NCBI GenBank assembly: GCA_021772165.1
Contig: JAJFMM010000036.1
Coordinates: 1-11,096 of the forward strand
DNA from: Chlamydiota bacterium
Lineage (GTDB): Bacteria > Chlamydiota > Chlamydiia > Chlamydiales > SM23-39
Direction: 5' to 3'
Length of the DNA stretch: 11,096 nt
Part shown: piece after piece, positions 1-7,047 of the stretch
Position numbering within the stretch: the first letter of the stretch is position 1
How the letters are laid out: each line of letters opens with the position of its first letter
Program-made: the position numbers and the translations under genes
The notes under the pieces: generated by a model
The model's database searches: none
What the model was told of the DNA's origin: nothing
The model's input: only the letters and a program-made list of their open reading frames with translations

Positions 1-2
1 CC

Positions 3-131
3 GCCATCGGCTTCGCGTTCATAAGAACCAACGAATTAGCACGAAGTGTTATAAATCTTTTTACGGAAAGAGCACAAGAGAATTCAAATCCGAAGGCTCG
101 CTCCGACAGCGTACGTCACCGTGGTAGTTAG
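3..131 (+). CDS. Possible C-terminal fragment of an unidentified protein
   Basis: This frame is open from the left edge for 42 codons and closes at TAG 129-131. The visible peptide starts AIGFAFIRTNELARS and has an amphipathic, helix-like first half, followed by a polar basic tail ending HRGS. That pattern suits a real protein end, but 42 codons can be open by chance, and a second plus frame is also open from base 2 to a TAG at 125-127. No family is recognised. If real, it is the gene immediately upstream of glgX on the same strand, about 78 bases away. In Chlamydia the neighbour of glgX is, from memory, a type III secretion chaperone; this tail does not obviously match it. Confidence 0.3.
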   Translation, partial: AIGFAFIRTNELARSVINLFTERAQENSNPKARSDSVRHRGS

Positions 132-209
132 AAATATTTTATCACTTTTTGAAATTTCCATCTATTTATATTTCCATTAAATTAAATAGTTTATATAAAA
201 CAGAGCTCA
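132..209 (+). promoter_or_regulatory. A+T-rich leader, probable glgX promoter region
   Basis: The bases before glgX are strikingly A+T-rich compared with the coding DNA on either side, as expected for a promoter region. A TTGAAA at 149-154 resembles a -35 box, and several TATA-like hexamers lie between 163 and 200, but no pair has both good matches and a 16-18 base spacer. The best-looking TATAAA (195-200) would put the transcript start almost on the ATG. I therefore mark the region rather than a specific promoter. There is no clear Shine-Dalgarno sequence before the ATG at 210. Confidence 0.3.
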
Positions 210-2195
210 ATGGAAGCATCAATTAAAACTTTACCTGGCCGTCCTGAGCCTCTTGGACTTACTCACCTCCAGGGCGTAGCTAATTTCTCCCTTTTTTCTG
301 CTCACGCCACAAAAGCCACCCTCTGTCTATTTTGGAGCGGGAAAGAGGAGCCGGACGCTCAGATTCCGATGCAGGGGCCCTATATTGGGATATGGCATGT
401 TGCGATTGAGGCACTGCCGAAGGGGGCGAGTTACGCCTACCGGCTCGAGGGCAAAGATGAGTCTTTCGACCCCAACCGCCTGCTCTCCGACCCCTATGCG
501 CGCGCCTACAGCAGTTTTTATCCATGGGCCGATTTCTCCAAACCGAGACTCCCCTTTCTCTCAGCATGCGATCCTCTGCCCTCCTTTGATTGGCAAGGGA
601 TTGAGCCACCACACCTCCCTCTCGAAGATCTCGTGATCTATGAGATGCATGTCAGAGGCTTTACCATCGACTCTAGCAGCGGCATTTCTGCTCCGGGAAC
701 ATTTACAGGATTGATTGAAAAGATCCCCTACCTGCAGAAATTAGGCATCACTGCAGTCGAACTGATGCCGGTTTTCGAGTTTGATGAAACACATTCTCAT
801 CACGCCCATCCTGAAACGAAACAGCCGCTTGTTAACTATTGGGGCTACAGCCCTCTGAATTTTTTTCTCCCGATGAGCCGTTTCGCAAAGCTTCCTGAAA
901 ATGCAGCGACTGAATTTAAAACCATGGTGAGAGAGCTGCATCGCGCCGGCATCGAAGTGATCCTGGATGTGGTCTACAACCACACACCTGAAGAGCACGA
1001 TTACGTCGCCTCCTATCGAGGCATCGACAGAGAGACTTACTACATGCTCAACGAGAGCGGCGAGGATAAAAACTATTCCGGCTGCGGCAACACCTTTCAG
1101 GTCAATGGAGCTCCGGGGCTGCGTATCATTTTAGATTCCCTTCGCTACTGGACCCGAGAGATGAAAGTCGACGGCTTTCGTTTTGATCTCGCCTCCATCT
1201 TGACAAGAGGAGAGGATGGAAAGCCTCTTGCAGATCCTCCCATCCTCAAAACAATAGCAAAAGATCCGATCTTGAAAAAAGTCAAACTGATCGCAGAGCC
1301 TTGGGATGCAGCCGGACTCTATCAAGCCGGACAATTTCCGAAATGGGGGCACTGGTCCGGATGGAACGGCCACTACCGCGACCACGTGCGTCGTTTCATC
1401 AAAGGAACGAATAGTGAGTCGGGTTCCTTTGCAAACGCTCTCACTGGCAGCGAGAAGAGCTACGGACCGGTGAATACCCCTCTCTCCAGCATCAATTTTA
1501 TCACGTCCCATGATGGCTACTCTCTCTATGACCTTGTCAGCTACATGGACAAACATAATGAAGCGAATGGCGAAGACAATCATGACGGAACCAATTGCAA
1601 TGACAGCTGGAACGGTGGAGTAGAAGGACCTACGGATGATACGCATATACAAGAGTTCCGAGACAGACAGATGCGTAATTTCTGGCTAGCCCTTCTTCTT
1701 TCTCAAGGCATTCCAATGTTCCACATGGGAGATGAGATCGCCCACACCTGTAGAGGTAATAATAATCCTTACGCTCAGGACAACGAAATCAACTGGTTTT
1801 CTTGGAAAGAGAGTGAAAAGCACGAGGAGAAACAGCGCTTTGTCTCATCACTGATCACTTTCCGTAAAATGAACAAGATTTTGCATCGGAAAAAATTCCT
1901 TAAGCCCTCCGACATTGAGTGGCACGGCCATACCCCGAGTAAACCTAATTGGAACGACGAATCGCGTTTTGTAGCCTATACACTCAGAGATGAAAAACAA
2001 CAGATCTACATTGCCTTCAATGCGCATTTTGAACCGGCCACAATCACGCTACCTTCAGAGCATCGGTGGAGGCTTGTAGTCAATACAGCCCTTCCATGGA
2101 ACAATCATCACTTGCATGCGCCGGAAGAGGGCGATGAACTAGACGCCACGATTGAAATGCTCCCCTATTCTTCTCTGATAGCGATTGCAAGGTAG
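210..2195 (+). CDS. glgX: Glycogen debranching enzyme GlgX (isoamylase-type, GH13)
   Basis: The 661-residue product should hydrolyse alpha-1,6 branches of glycogen or of phosphorylase-trimmed limit dextrin, feeding linear maltodextrins to GlgP and MalQ. Residues 10 to about 110 fit the N-terminal CBM48 domain of isoamylases. The GH13 barrel follows with all four signature regions: DVVYNHT at 253-259, GFRFDLA at 322-328 with nucleophile D326, AEPWD at 362-366 with acid/base E363, and SHDG at 433-436 with transition-state D435. A beta-sandwich C-terminus (about 580-661) completes the usual GlgX length, so the enzyme looks intact. The ATG at 210 is used because the CBM48 begins soon after it; the ribosome site is weak. 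It is first of a plus-strand run, 59 bases before the lipoprotein gene, with no terminator visible between. In Chlamydia, glycogen enzymes act partly in the inclusion lumen after type III export; whether this one is exported cannot be read here. Confidence 0.95.
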   Translation: MEASIKTLPGRPEPLGLTHLQGVANFSLFSAHATKATLCLFWSGKEEPDAQIPMQGPYIGIWHVAIEALPKGASYAYRLEGKDESFDPNRLLSDPYARAYSSFYPWADFSKPRLPFLSACDPLPSFDWQGIEPPHLPLEDLVIYEMHVRGFTIDSSSGISAPGTFTGLIEKIPYLQKLGITAVELMPVFEFDETHSHHAHPETKQPLVNYWGYSPLNFFLPMSRFAKLPENAATEFKTMVRELHRAGIEVILDVVYNHTPEEHDYVASYRGIDRETYYMLNESGEDKNYSGCGNTFQVNGAPGLRIILDSLRYWTREMKVDGFRFDLASILTRGEDGKPLADPPILKTIAKDPILKKVKLIAEPWDAAGLYQAGQFPKWGHWSGWNGHYRDHVRRFIKGTNSESGSFANALTGSEKSYGPVNTPLSSINFITSHDGYSLYDLVSYMDKHNEANGEDNHDGTNCNDSWNGGVEGPTDDTHIQEFRDRQMRNFWLALLLSQGIPMFHMGDEIAHTCRGNNNPYAQDNEINWFSWKESEKHEEKQRFVSSLITFRKMNKILHRKKFLKPSDIEWHGHTPSKPNWNDESRFVAYTLRDEKQQIYIAFNAHFEPATITLPSEHRWRLVVNTALPWNNHHLHAPEEGDELDATIEMLPYSSLIAIAR

Positions 2196-2243
2196 AAAAG
2201 AAATCTCCAGGATTGCTACAGTTTCAAGCATCATCTAGTACTT

Positions 2244-2250
2244 AAAGGAG
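2244..2250 (+). promoter_or_regulatory. Strong Shine-Dalgarno for the lipoprotein gene
   Basis: AAAGGAG lies 4 bases before the ATG at 2255 and fixes that start. It is one of the best ribosome sites in the window, so the lipoprotein gene is probably translated independently of glgX even if it is co-transcribed with it. Confidence 0.75.
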
Positions 2251-2254
2251 TATC

Positions 2255-2899
2255 ATGCGCCGCTTCATCCCTCTTTTACTCGCTTTTGCTGCGATTGGTT
2301 GCAGCAAAAACAGTAGTGAGCTTTCGCGTTTCCACGAAGATGGCCGAGCAAAACCCGTTGTTGCTGTAGCCTCTCTCATTGACACAACTTCGATTGACCT
2401 TCCTTGGAGCTTATCGGAAGAGCTTACAACAATGATCGTTGATAAAGTTGCTCAAACAGGGTCAATTTTTGTCTCTGCAAAAGACGATCTTTCTTCTACA
2501 GACACACCCTTTGGCAATGATCTATCTTGGATCCGAAGAGAGTTTCCGGAAGATCAGTTTGTCGTATTTCTTGAGCTCGTTGAACATGAAACGATCGCTC
2601 TATCACAAGAGAAAAACAAAAATATGTCCGTTAACGCTTTTGAAACAGCAATGAATCTGAAAATGGCTGTTAAAATGAGAGTGGTCGACCTGAGAAGTTA
2701 CACACCAAAAATCGTCTTACAAGAGATGGTTCGCGACACCTACTACATCCCGAAAAATGTGGTCCCTGTTGACTACAAAGTCACTGGATGGGGAACAGAG
2801 GGATTCATAAGCTCTCCGATGGGACTGGCTCACAGCCAACTGGTTCTTCAAATCTCATCGAGAATAAGTGATTACATCCAGCTGGCAAAAAGCCGATGA
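2255..2899 (+). CDS. Small envelope lipoprotein, possible CsgG/LpoB/TolB-N-like domain
   Basis: The 214-residue protein opens with a basic N-region (MRR), a hydrophobic stretch and a lipobox ending A-I-G-C at C16, so it should be cleaved and lipidated by Lgt/LspA. Serine rather than aspartate follows the cysteine, which under the E. coli +2 rule points to the outer membrane. The mature part begins with a beta-strand (about 34-42, PVVAVASLID), a helix (53-67, LSEELTTMIVDKV) and another strand (70-74). This order is typical of the domain shared by LpoB, CsgG, FlgO and TolB-N. That assignment rests on pattern only; I do not recognise a named family. Its stop overlaps the CPBP protease start (ATGA, 2896-2899), so the two are translationally coupled and may work on the same envelope process. 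Base composition is somewhat lower in G+C than in nifS. Confidence 0.8.
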   Translation: MRRFIPLLLAFAAIGCSKNSSELSRFHEDGRAKPVVAVASLIDTTSIDLPWSLSEELTTMIVDKVAQTGSIFVSAKDDLSSTDTPFGNDLSWIRREFPEDQFVVFLELVEHETIALSQEKNKNMSVNAFETAMNLKMAVKMRVVDLRSYTPKIVLQEMVRDTYYIPKNVVPVDYKVTGWGTEGFISSPMGLAHSQLVLQISSRISDYIQLAKSR

Positions 2900-3750
2900 C
2901 GGACCTAGCGTCAGAGCTTGAAACGGCCCTCCTTGCACTCTTCGGATCCGCTGTTGCGGTTGCGATTGGGTGGAAGAAGGGCTTCTTTCGAACTCCGCAG
3001 GAAATTGAAAAACCAAAATCTCCTCCGACGCTACTTCTCGTCTTCTTTGCCTTTGCCATCTACTTTGTGATGGGACTACTTGTCCCACTACTCTTTCAGA
3101 AGTTCCTCTCCTCAGCAGTCAGTATGGATGCGAGGATTGGGAGAGCATCCTGGGCCACCTTTCTGATCTCAGGATTTATTTTTGCAGTACTTGCGCTCTA
3201 TTTCCTAGCTATCCCTAAGCCAATTCGCCAAAGCATCTTGCTGAGAAAAACCTTTGAGCCGGGAAGAGACGTCCTCTTTGCGATCTACGCATGGCTGATC
3301 TCATTTCCTCTTGTGCTGCTCCTCAGCTCAGCGTTAGAGCTTCTGATCTACTTCATCTACGGCATGTTTGAATTGCCCGATCAGGTCGCCGTCCTCTTTC
3401 TAAAGATGACCTTTGGAAAACCGCTCTATTTTTTCCTAGCCACAACCTCAGTCGTGATCTTTGCCCCTCTGATTGAAGAGACACTGTTTCGCGGCTTTTT
3501 GCAGAACTACCTCAAACGCTACCTCTCGCCATCACTTTCCATCGGCATCGCCGCACTTTGCTTCACCTCCTTTCACTTTTCGATGGAACAAGGCATGGGC
3601 AATCTTCCAATACTCGCCTCCCTCTTTCTACTCGGCTGCTTTTTGGGATTCCTTTATGAACGCCAGCAATCGCTCCTCTCCCCCATTCTGCTCCACGCCA
3701 TCTTCAACGCCTTGAGCGTAGCCAACCTCTACTTCCTGAGCAGCACCTAA
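2896..3750 (+). CDS. CPBP-family intramembrane metalloprotease
   Basis: This 284-residue polytopic membrane protein carries the three motifs of the CPBP (CAAX protease and bacteriocin-processing, 'Abi') family. They are E194-E195-x3-R199 (EETLFRG), F223-x3-H227 (FTSFH) and H267-x3-N271 (HAIFN), which together form the metal site of Rce1-type proteases. Likely membrane spans are about 8-25, 45-68, 86-105, 127-152, 176-193, 212-227, 236-254 and 260-282. The catalytic core is therefore the C-terminal half, as is usual. Bacterial members act in peptide processing, immunity or envelope signalling; the substrate here is unknown. It is coupled to the upstream lipoprotein through a 4-base overlap and ends 18 bases before the phosphatase gene. 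No prenylated-protein or bacteriocin gene lies nearby, so a role linked to the lipoprotein is an inference from position. Confidence 0.88.
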   Translation: MTDLASELETALLALFGSAVAVAIGWKKGFFRTPQEIEKPKSPPTLLLVFFAFAIYFVMGLLVPLLFQKFLSSAVSMDARIGRASWATFLISGFIFAVLALYFLAIPKPIRQSILLRKTFEPGRDVLFAIYAWLISFPLVLLLSSALELLIYFIYGMFELPDQVAVLFLKMTFGKPLYFFLATTSVVIFAPLIEETLFRGFLQNYLKRYLSPSLSIGIAALCFTSFHFSMEQGMGNLPILASLFLLGCFLGFLYERQQSLLSPILLHAIFNALSVANLYFLSST

Positions 3751-3755
3751 AAACA

Positions 3756-3762
3756 AAGCAGG
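3756..3762 (+). promoter_or_regulatory. Ribosome site supporting a TTG start for the PP2C gene
   Basis: AAGCAGG lies 6 bases before TTG 3769. The conserved PP2C motif starts only 10 residues into the protein, and no in-frame ATG or GTG lies between, so TTG is the best start. The nearby GTG at 3774 is out of frame. Confidence 0.5.
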
Positions 3763-3768
3763 CACGAT

Positions 3769-4494
3769 TTGAAGTGTGACCTACAATTTTTCGGACTCTC
3801 AGACATCGGTCTCAACCGACATACCAATCAAGATTTTTGGGCTGCATTTCCGGAATTGAACTTCTTTGCGCTTGCCGACGGGATGGGCGGGCGAAAAGGA
3901 GGAGAGATCGCAGCAAAAGAGGCGGTCACCAGCCTCAGCGAATCGATACGACAGTTCAGTCCTGAGGCGGATCTACCCCAAGAGCTCTTCAAAGCGATCG
4001 AACAAGCCAACCTCTGGGTCTACAACATGGGCTGCGACATCAAGCCCCTATCGGGAATGGGCACCACACTGGCCTGTGTGCTCTGGACCCCGACCTTCAT
4101 CTATTACGCGCATGTAGGAGACAGCAGAATATATCGCCTCCGAAACGGACAACTACAGCTCCTGACGCGAGACCACTCGCTACTGCAGCGCTGGCTTTCC
4201 AAAAAAAAATTGTACGGCCCCTCACCTCCCAAAAATATTATTACCAGAGCGATTGGAACAAAAGGCCGCGCGAATCCGGAACTAGCTGGCTGTGAAGTAC
4301 ATTCAGGCGATCTTTTCCTGCTTTGCAGCGATGGACTCAGCGACGCCGTCCCTAGAGGAGAGCTCGAAGAGATCCTAACTCTCTCGGCAACTCTGCAAAT
4401 TGCAGCCCATACGATGATAGAAAGGGCGAAAAATAAAGGGAGCAGTGATAACATTACCGCCCTCATTATTACAAATAGGGAGACTGAGGGATGA
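3769..4494 (+). CDS. PP2C-type (PPM) serine/threonine protein phosphatase
   Basis: The 241-residue product is a bacterial stand-alone PP2C domain. It removes phosphate from Ser/Thr (and sometimes Tyr) of proteins using two metal ions. All metal-site motifs are present: SDIGLNRHTNQD at 11-22 with D22, ADGMGG at 36-41 with D37, GMGTT at 96-100, HVGDSR at 115-120 with D118, CSDGLSD at 186-192 with D188, and SDNIT at 226-230 with D227. No membrane segment or regulatory domain is added, so it should be cytosolic. In Chlamydia the matching gene (CT259, studied as CTL0511) encodes a broad-specificity phosphatase that would oppose the Hanks-type kinases Pkn1 and PknD. The coupling of this gene to nifS matches the CT258/CT259 neighbourhood. 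It starts with TTG and shares ATGA (4491-4494) with the next gene. A run of nine A (4201-4209) in codons 145-147 encodes a basic insert between motifs. Confidence 0.93.
   Translation: MKCDLQFFGLSDIGLNRHTNQDFWAAFPELNFFALADGMGGRKGGEIAAKEAVTSLSESIRQFSPEADLPQELFKAIEQANLWVYNMGCDIKPLSGMGTTLACVLWTPTFIYYAHVGDSRIYRLRNGQLQLLTRDHSLLQRWLSKKKLYGPSPPKNIITRAIGTKGRANPELAGCEVHSGDLFLLCSDGLSDAVPRGELEEILTLSATLQIAAHTMIERAKNKGSSDNITALIITNRETEG
4478..4482 (+). promoter_or_regulatory. Shine-Dalgarno deciding the NifS start
   Basis: GGGAG lies 8 bases before ATG 4491, inside the end of the phosphatase gene. The alternative start, ATG 4539, would give the more usual NifS N-terminus (MARIYLDNNAS) but has no purine-rich site within 5-12 bases. 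The longer form is therefore preferred, with the shorter one not excluded. Confidence 0.55.
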
Positions 4495-5672
4495 GTACAG
4501 AGAGTCTTATTGGAGAGCATTCGACTGAAAAAACTTCTATGGCTCGTATCTATCTGGATAACAACGCGTCTACAGCCCTAGATCCGAAAGTGTTCAAGGC
4601 GATGGTAGCTGAATTCAGCGGACCGCCGGCGAACCCCTCTAGCGTGCACTATTTTGGTCAGCAGGCGAAAATGCAGCTGGCAGAAGCCCGAAAAACGGTT
4701 GCCTCCTTCTTTGGAGCCAAGTCGGAAGAGGTCCTCTTCACATCTGGGGGCACAGAAGGCGTCAATCTCCTCCTCCAAGGATTTTTTTCAAACCGACCTC
4801 GCGGACATCTGATTACAACCGCCATTGAACATTCGTGCCTCTACGAGACAGCTAAAATGCTCGAAGGCAGAGGACTGAATGTTACCTACGTCCCCGTCGA
4901 TCTTTGGGGAGCGCCCCTTCCGGAAGCCATCCAGGCAGCGATACGCCCCGATACACACGCGATCGCCCTCTCCGCCGCAAACGGCGAAACAGGCGTTAAG
5001 CTCGACATCGAAACGATCGCAGCATTGGCGCACCGCCAAGAAATCCCGCTGGTCCTCGATGCAGTAGCGATGATCGGTAAAGAGGCGATACCGATGCCGG
5101 CAGGCGTCAGTGCCATCGCGCTCTCCGGCCATAAATTCCACGCACCGAAAGGCACCGGCGCAGTCATTATCCGACCTACCTTCAAGCTCACCCCGCTTTT
5201 CATCGGAGGAGCTCAGGAATATTCCAGACGCGCCGGCACAGAGAATCTAGCCGGAATTTTGGGCCTAGCCGCAGCCGTCGAGATCCTGAAAGAGAAGCAG
5301 CTGGAGATTACGCAGCACCTGAAAGATCTGCGTGACCATTTTGAATTGACATTGATGCGAGAGCTCGGCGACATCGCCATCAACGGAAGTGGCCCACGCA
5401 TTCCCAACACATCGAATCTCGTCTTCAGCGGCGTCGATGGAGAGACGCTACTGATTCACCTGGACATGGCAGGCATCGCAGCCAGTCACGGTTCGGCATG
5501 TGCATCGGGTGCACTTGAGCCCTCTCGCGTACTGACGAACATGGGAATCGACAAACAGACAGCGCGCTCATCGCTACGCTTTTCTTTCGGACGCTTCAAT
5601 ACGAAAGATGAAATCAACGCAACTCTGGAAAGGATGATCGAGATCATCACCCGCCTTAGAAAACATCACTAA
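4491..5672 (+). CDS. NifS/IscS-like cysteine desulfurase (class V aminotransferase)
   Basis: The 393-residue PLP enzyme should convert cysteine to alanine and pass sulfane sulfur to acceptors for Fe-S clusters or thio-modification. Landmarks are YLDNNAS (21-27), TSGGTEG (84-90), H114 in the AIEHS ring-stacking motif, D190, the PLP Schiff-base lysine K215 in SGHKFH, RRAGTEN (246-252), and the active-site cysteine C337 in GSACASG. The GSAC loop and the subsequent LEPS resemble the NifS/IscS group rather than SufS. The C-terminal tail that IscS uses to meet IscU is absent, and no scaffold gene is nearby. Compared with IscS, the DATQ segment reads DAVA here, so the Gln that contacts the PLP ring oxygen is Ala193. 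A 16-residue N-terminal extension precedes the usual start. It matches the CT258 position in Chlamydia. G+C is noticeably high, and the stop codon overlaps the next gene's ribosome site. Confidence 0.93.
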   Translation: MSTESLIGEHSTEKTSMARIYLDNNASTALDPKVFKAMVAEFSGPPANPSSVHYFGQQAKMQLAEARKTVASFFGAKSEEVLFTSGGTEGVNLLLQGFFSNRPRGHLITTAIEHSCLYETAKMLEGRGLNVTYVPVDLWGAPLPEAIQAAIRPDTHAIALSAANGETGVKLDIETIAALAHRQEIPLVLDAVAMIGKEAIPMPAGVSAIALSGHKFHAPKGTGAVIIRPTFKLTPLFIGGAQEYSRRAGTENLAGILGLAAAVEILKEKQLEITQHLKDLRDHFELTLMRELGDIAINGSGPRIPNTSNLVFSGVDGETLLIHLDMAGIAASHGSACASGALEPSRVLTNMGIDKQTARSSLRFSFGRFNTKDEINATLERMIEIITRLRKHH

Positions 5673-5682
5673 GGATATTCTC

Positions 5683-6363
5683 ATGACAGAAAAACAACCT
5701 AAATCATCTCACAGGTTGGACTCTATTAGCGAGAATAATGGATTATCTCTTATTTCTGATCAGGACAAAAACATTTACAGTGTTGGCATATCAACTGGAG
5801 GACTAGCCGAAATTCGAATGGCAAGAGCCCTTTCAAATCGACATATCGTAGCAACAACTATTGATCCTGAGGGCGGAAGTTTTGCACAAAGTCAGATTGA
5901 TCAAGCTTTATTATCTGATAGGATAGAAGTAAAAATAGAGGACATAGCACACACCCTTCCTTACGCAGACGAATCCTTTGATTTTGTTTATGCTCGACTA
6001 GTTCTTCACTATCTCTCTAAAAGGGACCTTCAAAACGCCCTGCAAGAACTTCATAGAGTTCTAAAACCAACCGGTAGAATTTTTATTGCAGTTCGATCAA
6101 CAGCTTGTTTAGAAGCTAAAGCAGGGTATTACAATTCAGAAAATGGCATAACCACCTACACCTCAAAAATTGGAGGGACCTACAGCAGGTACTTTCATGA
6201 TCAAGATTCAATCTGTGATTTTCTAGAGAATACAGGATTTCATATCACACATGTAAAAACATACGATGAACAACTGTGCATTGATTTCCAACGTACTAAG
6301 CCATCCGATGACACTGACAATTTAATTGAAGTCTATGCTTCAAAACCAGCAAACCGATCGTAA
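5683..6363 (+). CDS. Class I SAM-dependent methyltransferase (Methyltransf_11-like), substrate unknown
   Basis: The 226-residue protein has the Rossmann methyltransferase order. Motif I is at 31-42 (IYSVGISTGGLA), an acidic strand end at D61 (ATTIDPEG), then EDIAHTLPYADESFDF at 86-101 with the usual 'lp-f-d-sFD' loop, followed by VYARLVLHYL (102-111), and LHRVLKPTGRIFIAV (123-137) as motif III. This arrangement is typical of small-molecule methyltransferases of the UbiE/Methyltransf_11 type. Motif I is atypical: the usual E/D-x-G-x-G-x-G reads S-V-G-I-S-T-G-G, lacking the acidic residue. Translation starts 11 bases after nifS with AAGGA (5671-5675) overlapping the nifS stop, so it is part of that operon. 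Its composition (about 30-43% G+C in lines I counted) is far below that of nifS, which suggests later acquisition or relaxed codon selection. Methyl acceptor cannot be inferred. Confidence 0.82.
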   Translation: MTEKQPKSSHRLDSISENNGLSLISDQDKNIYSVGISTGGLAEIRMARALSNRHIVATTIDPEGGSFAQSQIDQALLSDRIEVKIEDIAHTLPYADESFDFVYARLVLHYLSKRDLQNALQELHRVLKPTGRIFIAVRSTACLEAKAGYYNSENGITTYTSKIGGTYSRYFHDQDSICDFLENTGFHITHVKTYDEQLCIDFQRTKPSDDTDNLIEVYASKPANRS

Positions 6364-6385
6364 TTCAGAGATCGAGTTTGGAAGA

Positions 6386-6408
6386 AGCTACCCTTTTTCC
6401 GGGTAGCT
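6386..6408. terminator. Hairpin between convergent genes, possible terminator
   Basis: AGCTACCC (6386-6393) and GGGTAGCT (6401-6408) form a perfect 8-bp stem with a 7-base loop, placed 22 bases after the methyltransferase stop and 20 bases beyond the end of the opposing gene. No run of T follows on either strand, so a classical intrinsic terminator is not complete. Position between two convergent genes still favours a bidirectional transcription end or an mRNA 3'-end stabiliser. Confidence 0.45.
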
Positions 6409-6428
6409 ACCTCTCAAGTGAGATCCGC

Positions 6429-6878
6429 CTAGAATCCGTATCCGGCGGATAGAGTAAATCCAGGAATCATGAGGGGACTGAATTGAATCTGGAAAAATTT
6501 GGGGTGGTCCCTGTTTGATGTTTGGTACCCTACAATCAATGGTAAATTGATTATAAGTGGCAGGTCATCCATCAAATTCAAAGGAACACACGAAACACCA
6601 GCTCCCAAATAAGGTCCGCTCCATTTCATCGGATAGATAAGAAAAGATCCTTGGGCAAAAGGAACAAGAGGATCAATTAGCGTGCCTCCCACGTTGATGT
6701 CAACTGCCGTGGTTCCATAAACATTACGATAACCAACTCCAATATCGCCCCCTTTAACGTCGGGTCCTGCATAATATCCTCCACAACTTGAGTAGAAAAA
6801 CCAATTTTTTTGATTCGGCTCTTGAGGAAGATCGCTCATCAGAGCGAAAGGGGAAATCAACAGAATTAAGTATTTCAT
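6429..6878 (-). CDS. Small exported protein, possible outer-membrane beta-barrel
   Basis: The 149-residue product is not recognised. It starts with a short signal-like segment (MKYLILLISPFALMS, 1-15) without a lipobox. The rest is rich in Gly, Tyr and alternating polar/hydrophobic stretches that read as beta-strands: about 26-36, 44-54, 56-66, 76-84, 89-98, 107-118, 128-136 and 140-149. It ends in phenylalanine (GYGF), a residue favoured by the BAM complex for outer-membrane barrels. Two cysteines (C32, C97) could form a disulfide in the oxidised chlamydial envelope. Eight strands in this length would suit a very small OmpA-transmembrane-like barrel. AAAGGAG (6884-6890) lies 5 bases before the ATG, with a consensus -10 further upstream. 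It is the only gene here pointing against the nifS operon, and it sits in the A+T-rich segment. A lineage-specific family is likely but untested. Confidence 0.7.
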   Translation of the reverse strand: MKYLILLISPFALMSDLPQEPNQKNWFFYSSCGGYYAGPDVKGGDIGVGYRNVYGTTAVDINVGGTLIDPLVPFAQGSFLIYPMKWSGPYLGAGVSCVPLNLMDDLPLIINLPLIVGYQTSNRDHPKFFQIQFSPLMIPGFTLSAGYGF

Positions 6879-6903
6879 ACCAACTCCTTTTTTTCAGAAG
6901 TGT

Positions 6904-6909
6904 ATTATA
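6904..6909 (-). promoter_or_regulatory. Consensus -10 box for the small exported protein
   Basis: On the minus strand the bases read GGTATAATAC, a perfect TATAAT. Transcription would begin near 6897, leaving a leader of about 19 bases that contains AAAGGAG. The -35 position with a 17-base spacer reads TATTTC, a poor match, so the promoter may rely on an activator or on the strong -10 alone. Confidence 0.55.
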
Positions 6910-7020
6910 CCGCACCCACTACATTCGAAATACTAAACAAAACACTTCACACTAAAACAATGCTGAAAAAACTGATTTCAACTTTCCTGCCTATCGGCAG
7001 CTACTTCTGAAAACTCGATC

Positions 7021-7045
7021 GCAGCAGATTTTAAGAATCTGATGC
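7021..7045 (+). other. Imperfect hairpin in the divergent intergenic region
   Basis: CAGATT (7025-7030) pairs with AATCTG (7036-7041) around a 5-base loop. After a single G/A mismatch the stem continues with GCA/TGC, giving an imperfect stem of about 10 pairs. A T-rich stretch follows (7048-7063). It resembles a weak terminator, but no gene reads into it from the left on the plus strand. It may instead be a leader or operator structure upstream of the 7105 gene. Confidence 0.3.
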
Positions 7046-7047
7046 TC

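Noticed and set aside
2213..2241. A TTGCTA/TAGTAC pair with a 17-base spacer upstream of the lipoprotein gene.
   Set aside because: Each hexamer matches only four of six bases, and the implied start near 2248 falls inside the Shine-Dalgarno sequence, which would remove it from the transcript.
6987..7000. Short perfect inverted repeat CTGCC-TATC-GGCAG.
   Set aside because: A 5-bp stem with no T run and no gene end nearby is too weak to call a terminator or operator.
6960..7010. A 16-codon reading frame (MLKKLISTFLPIGSYF) in the divergent intergenic region, followed by a weak hairpin.
   Set aside because: No ribosome site precedes it and its length is within chance. The hairpin after it is imperfect. 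Without expression data it is not a supportable gene.
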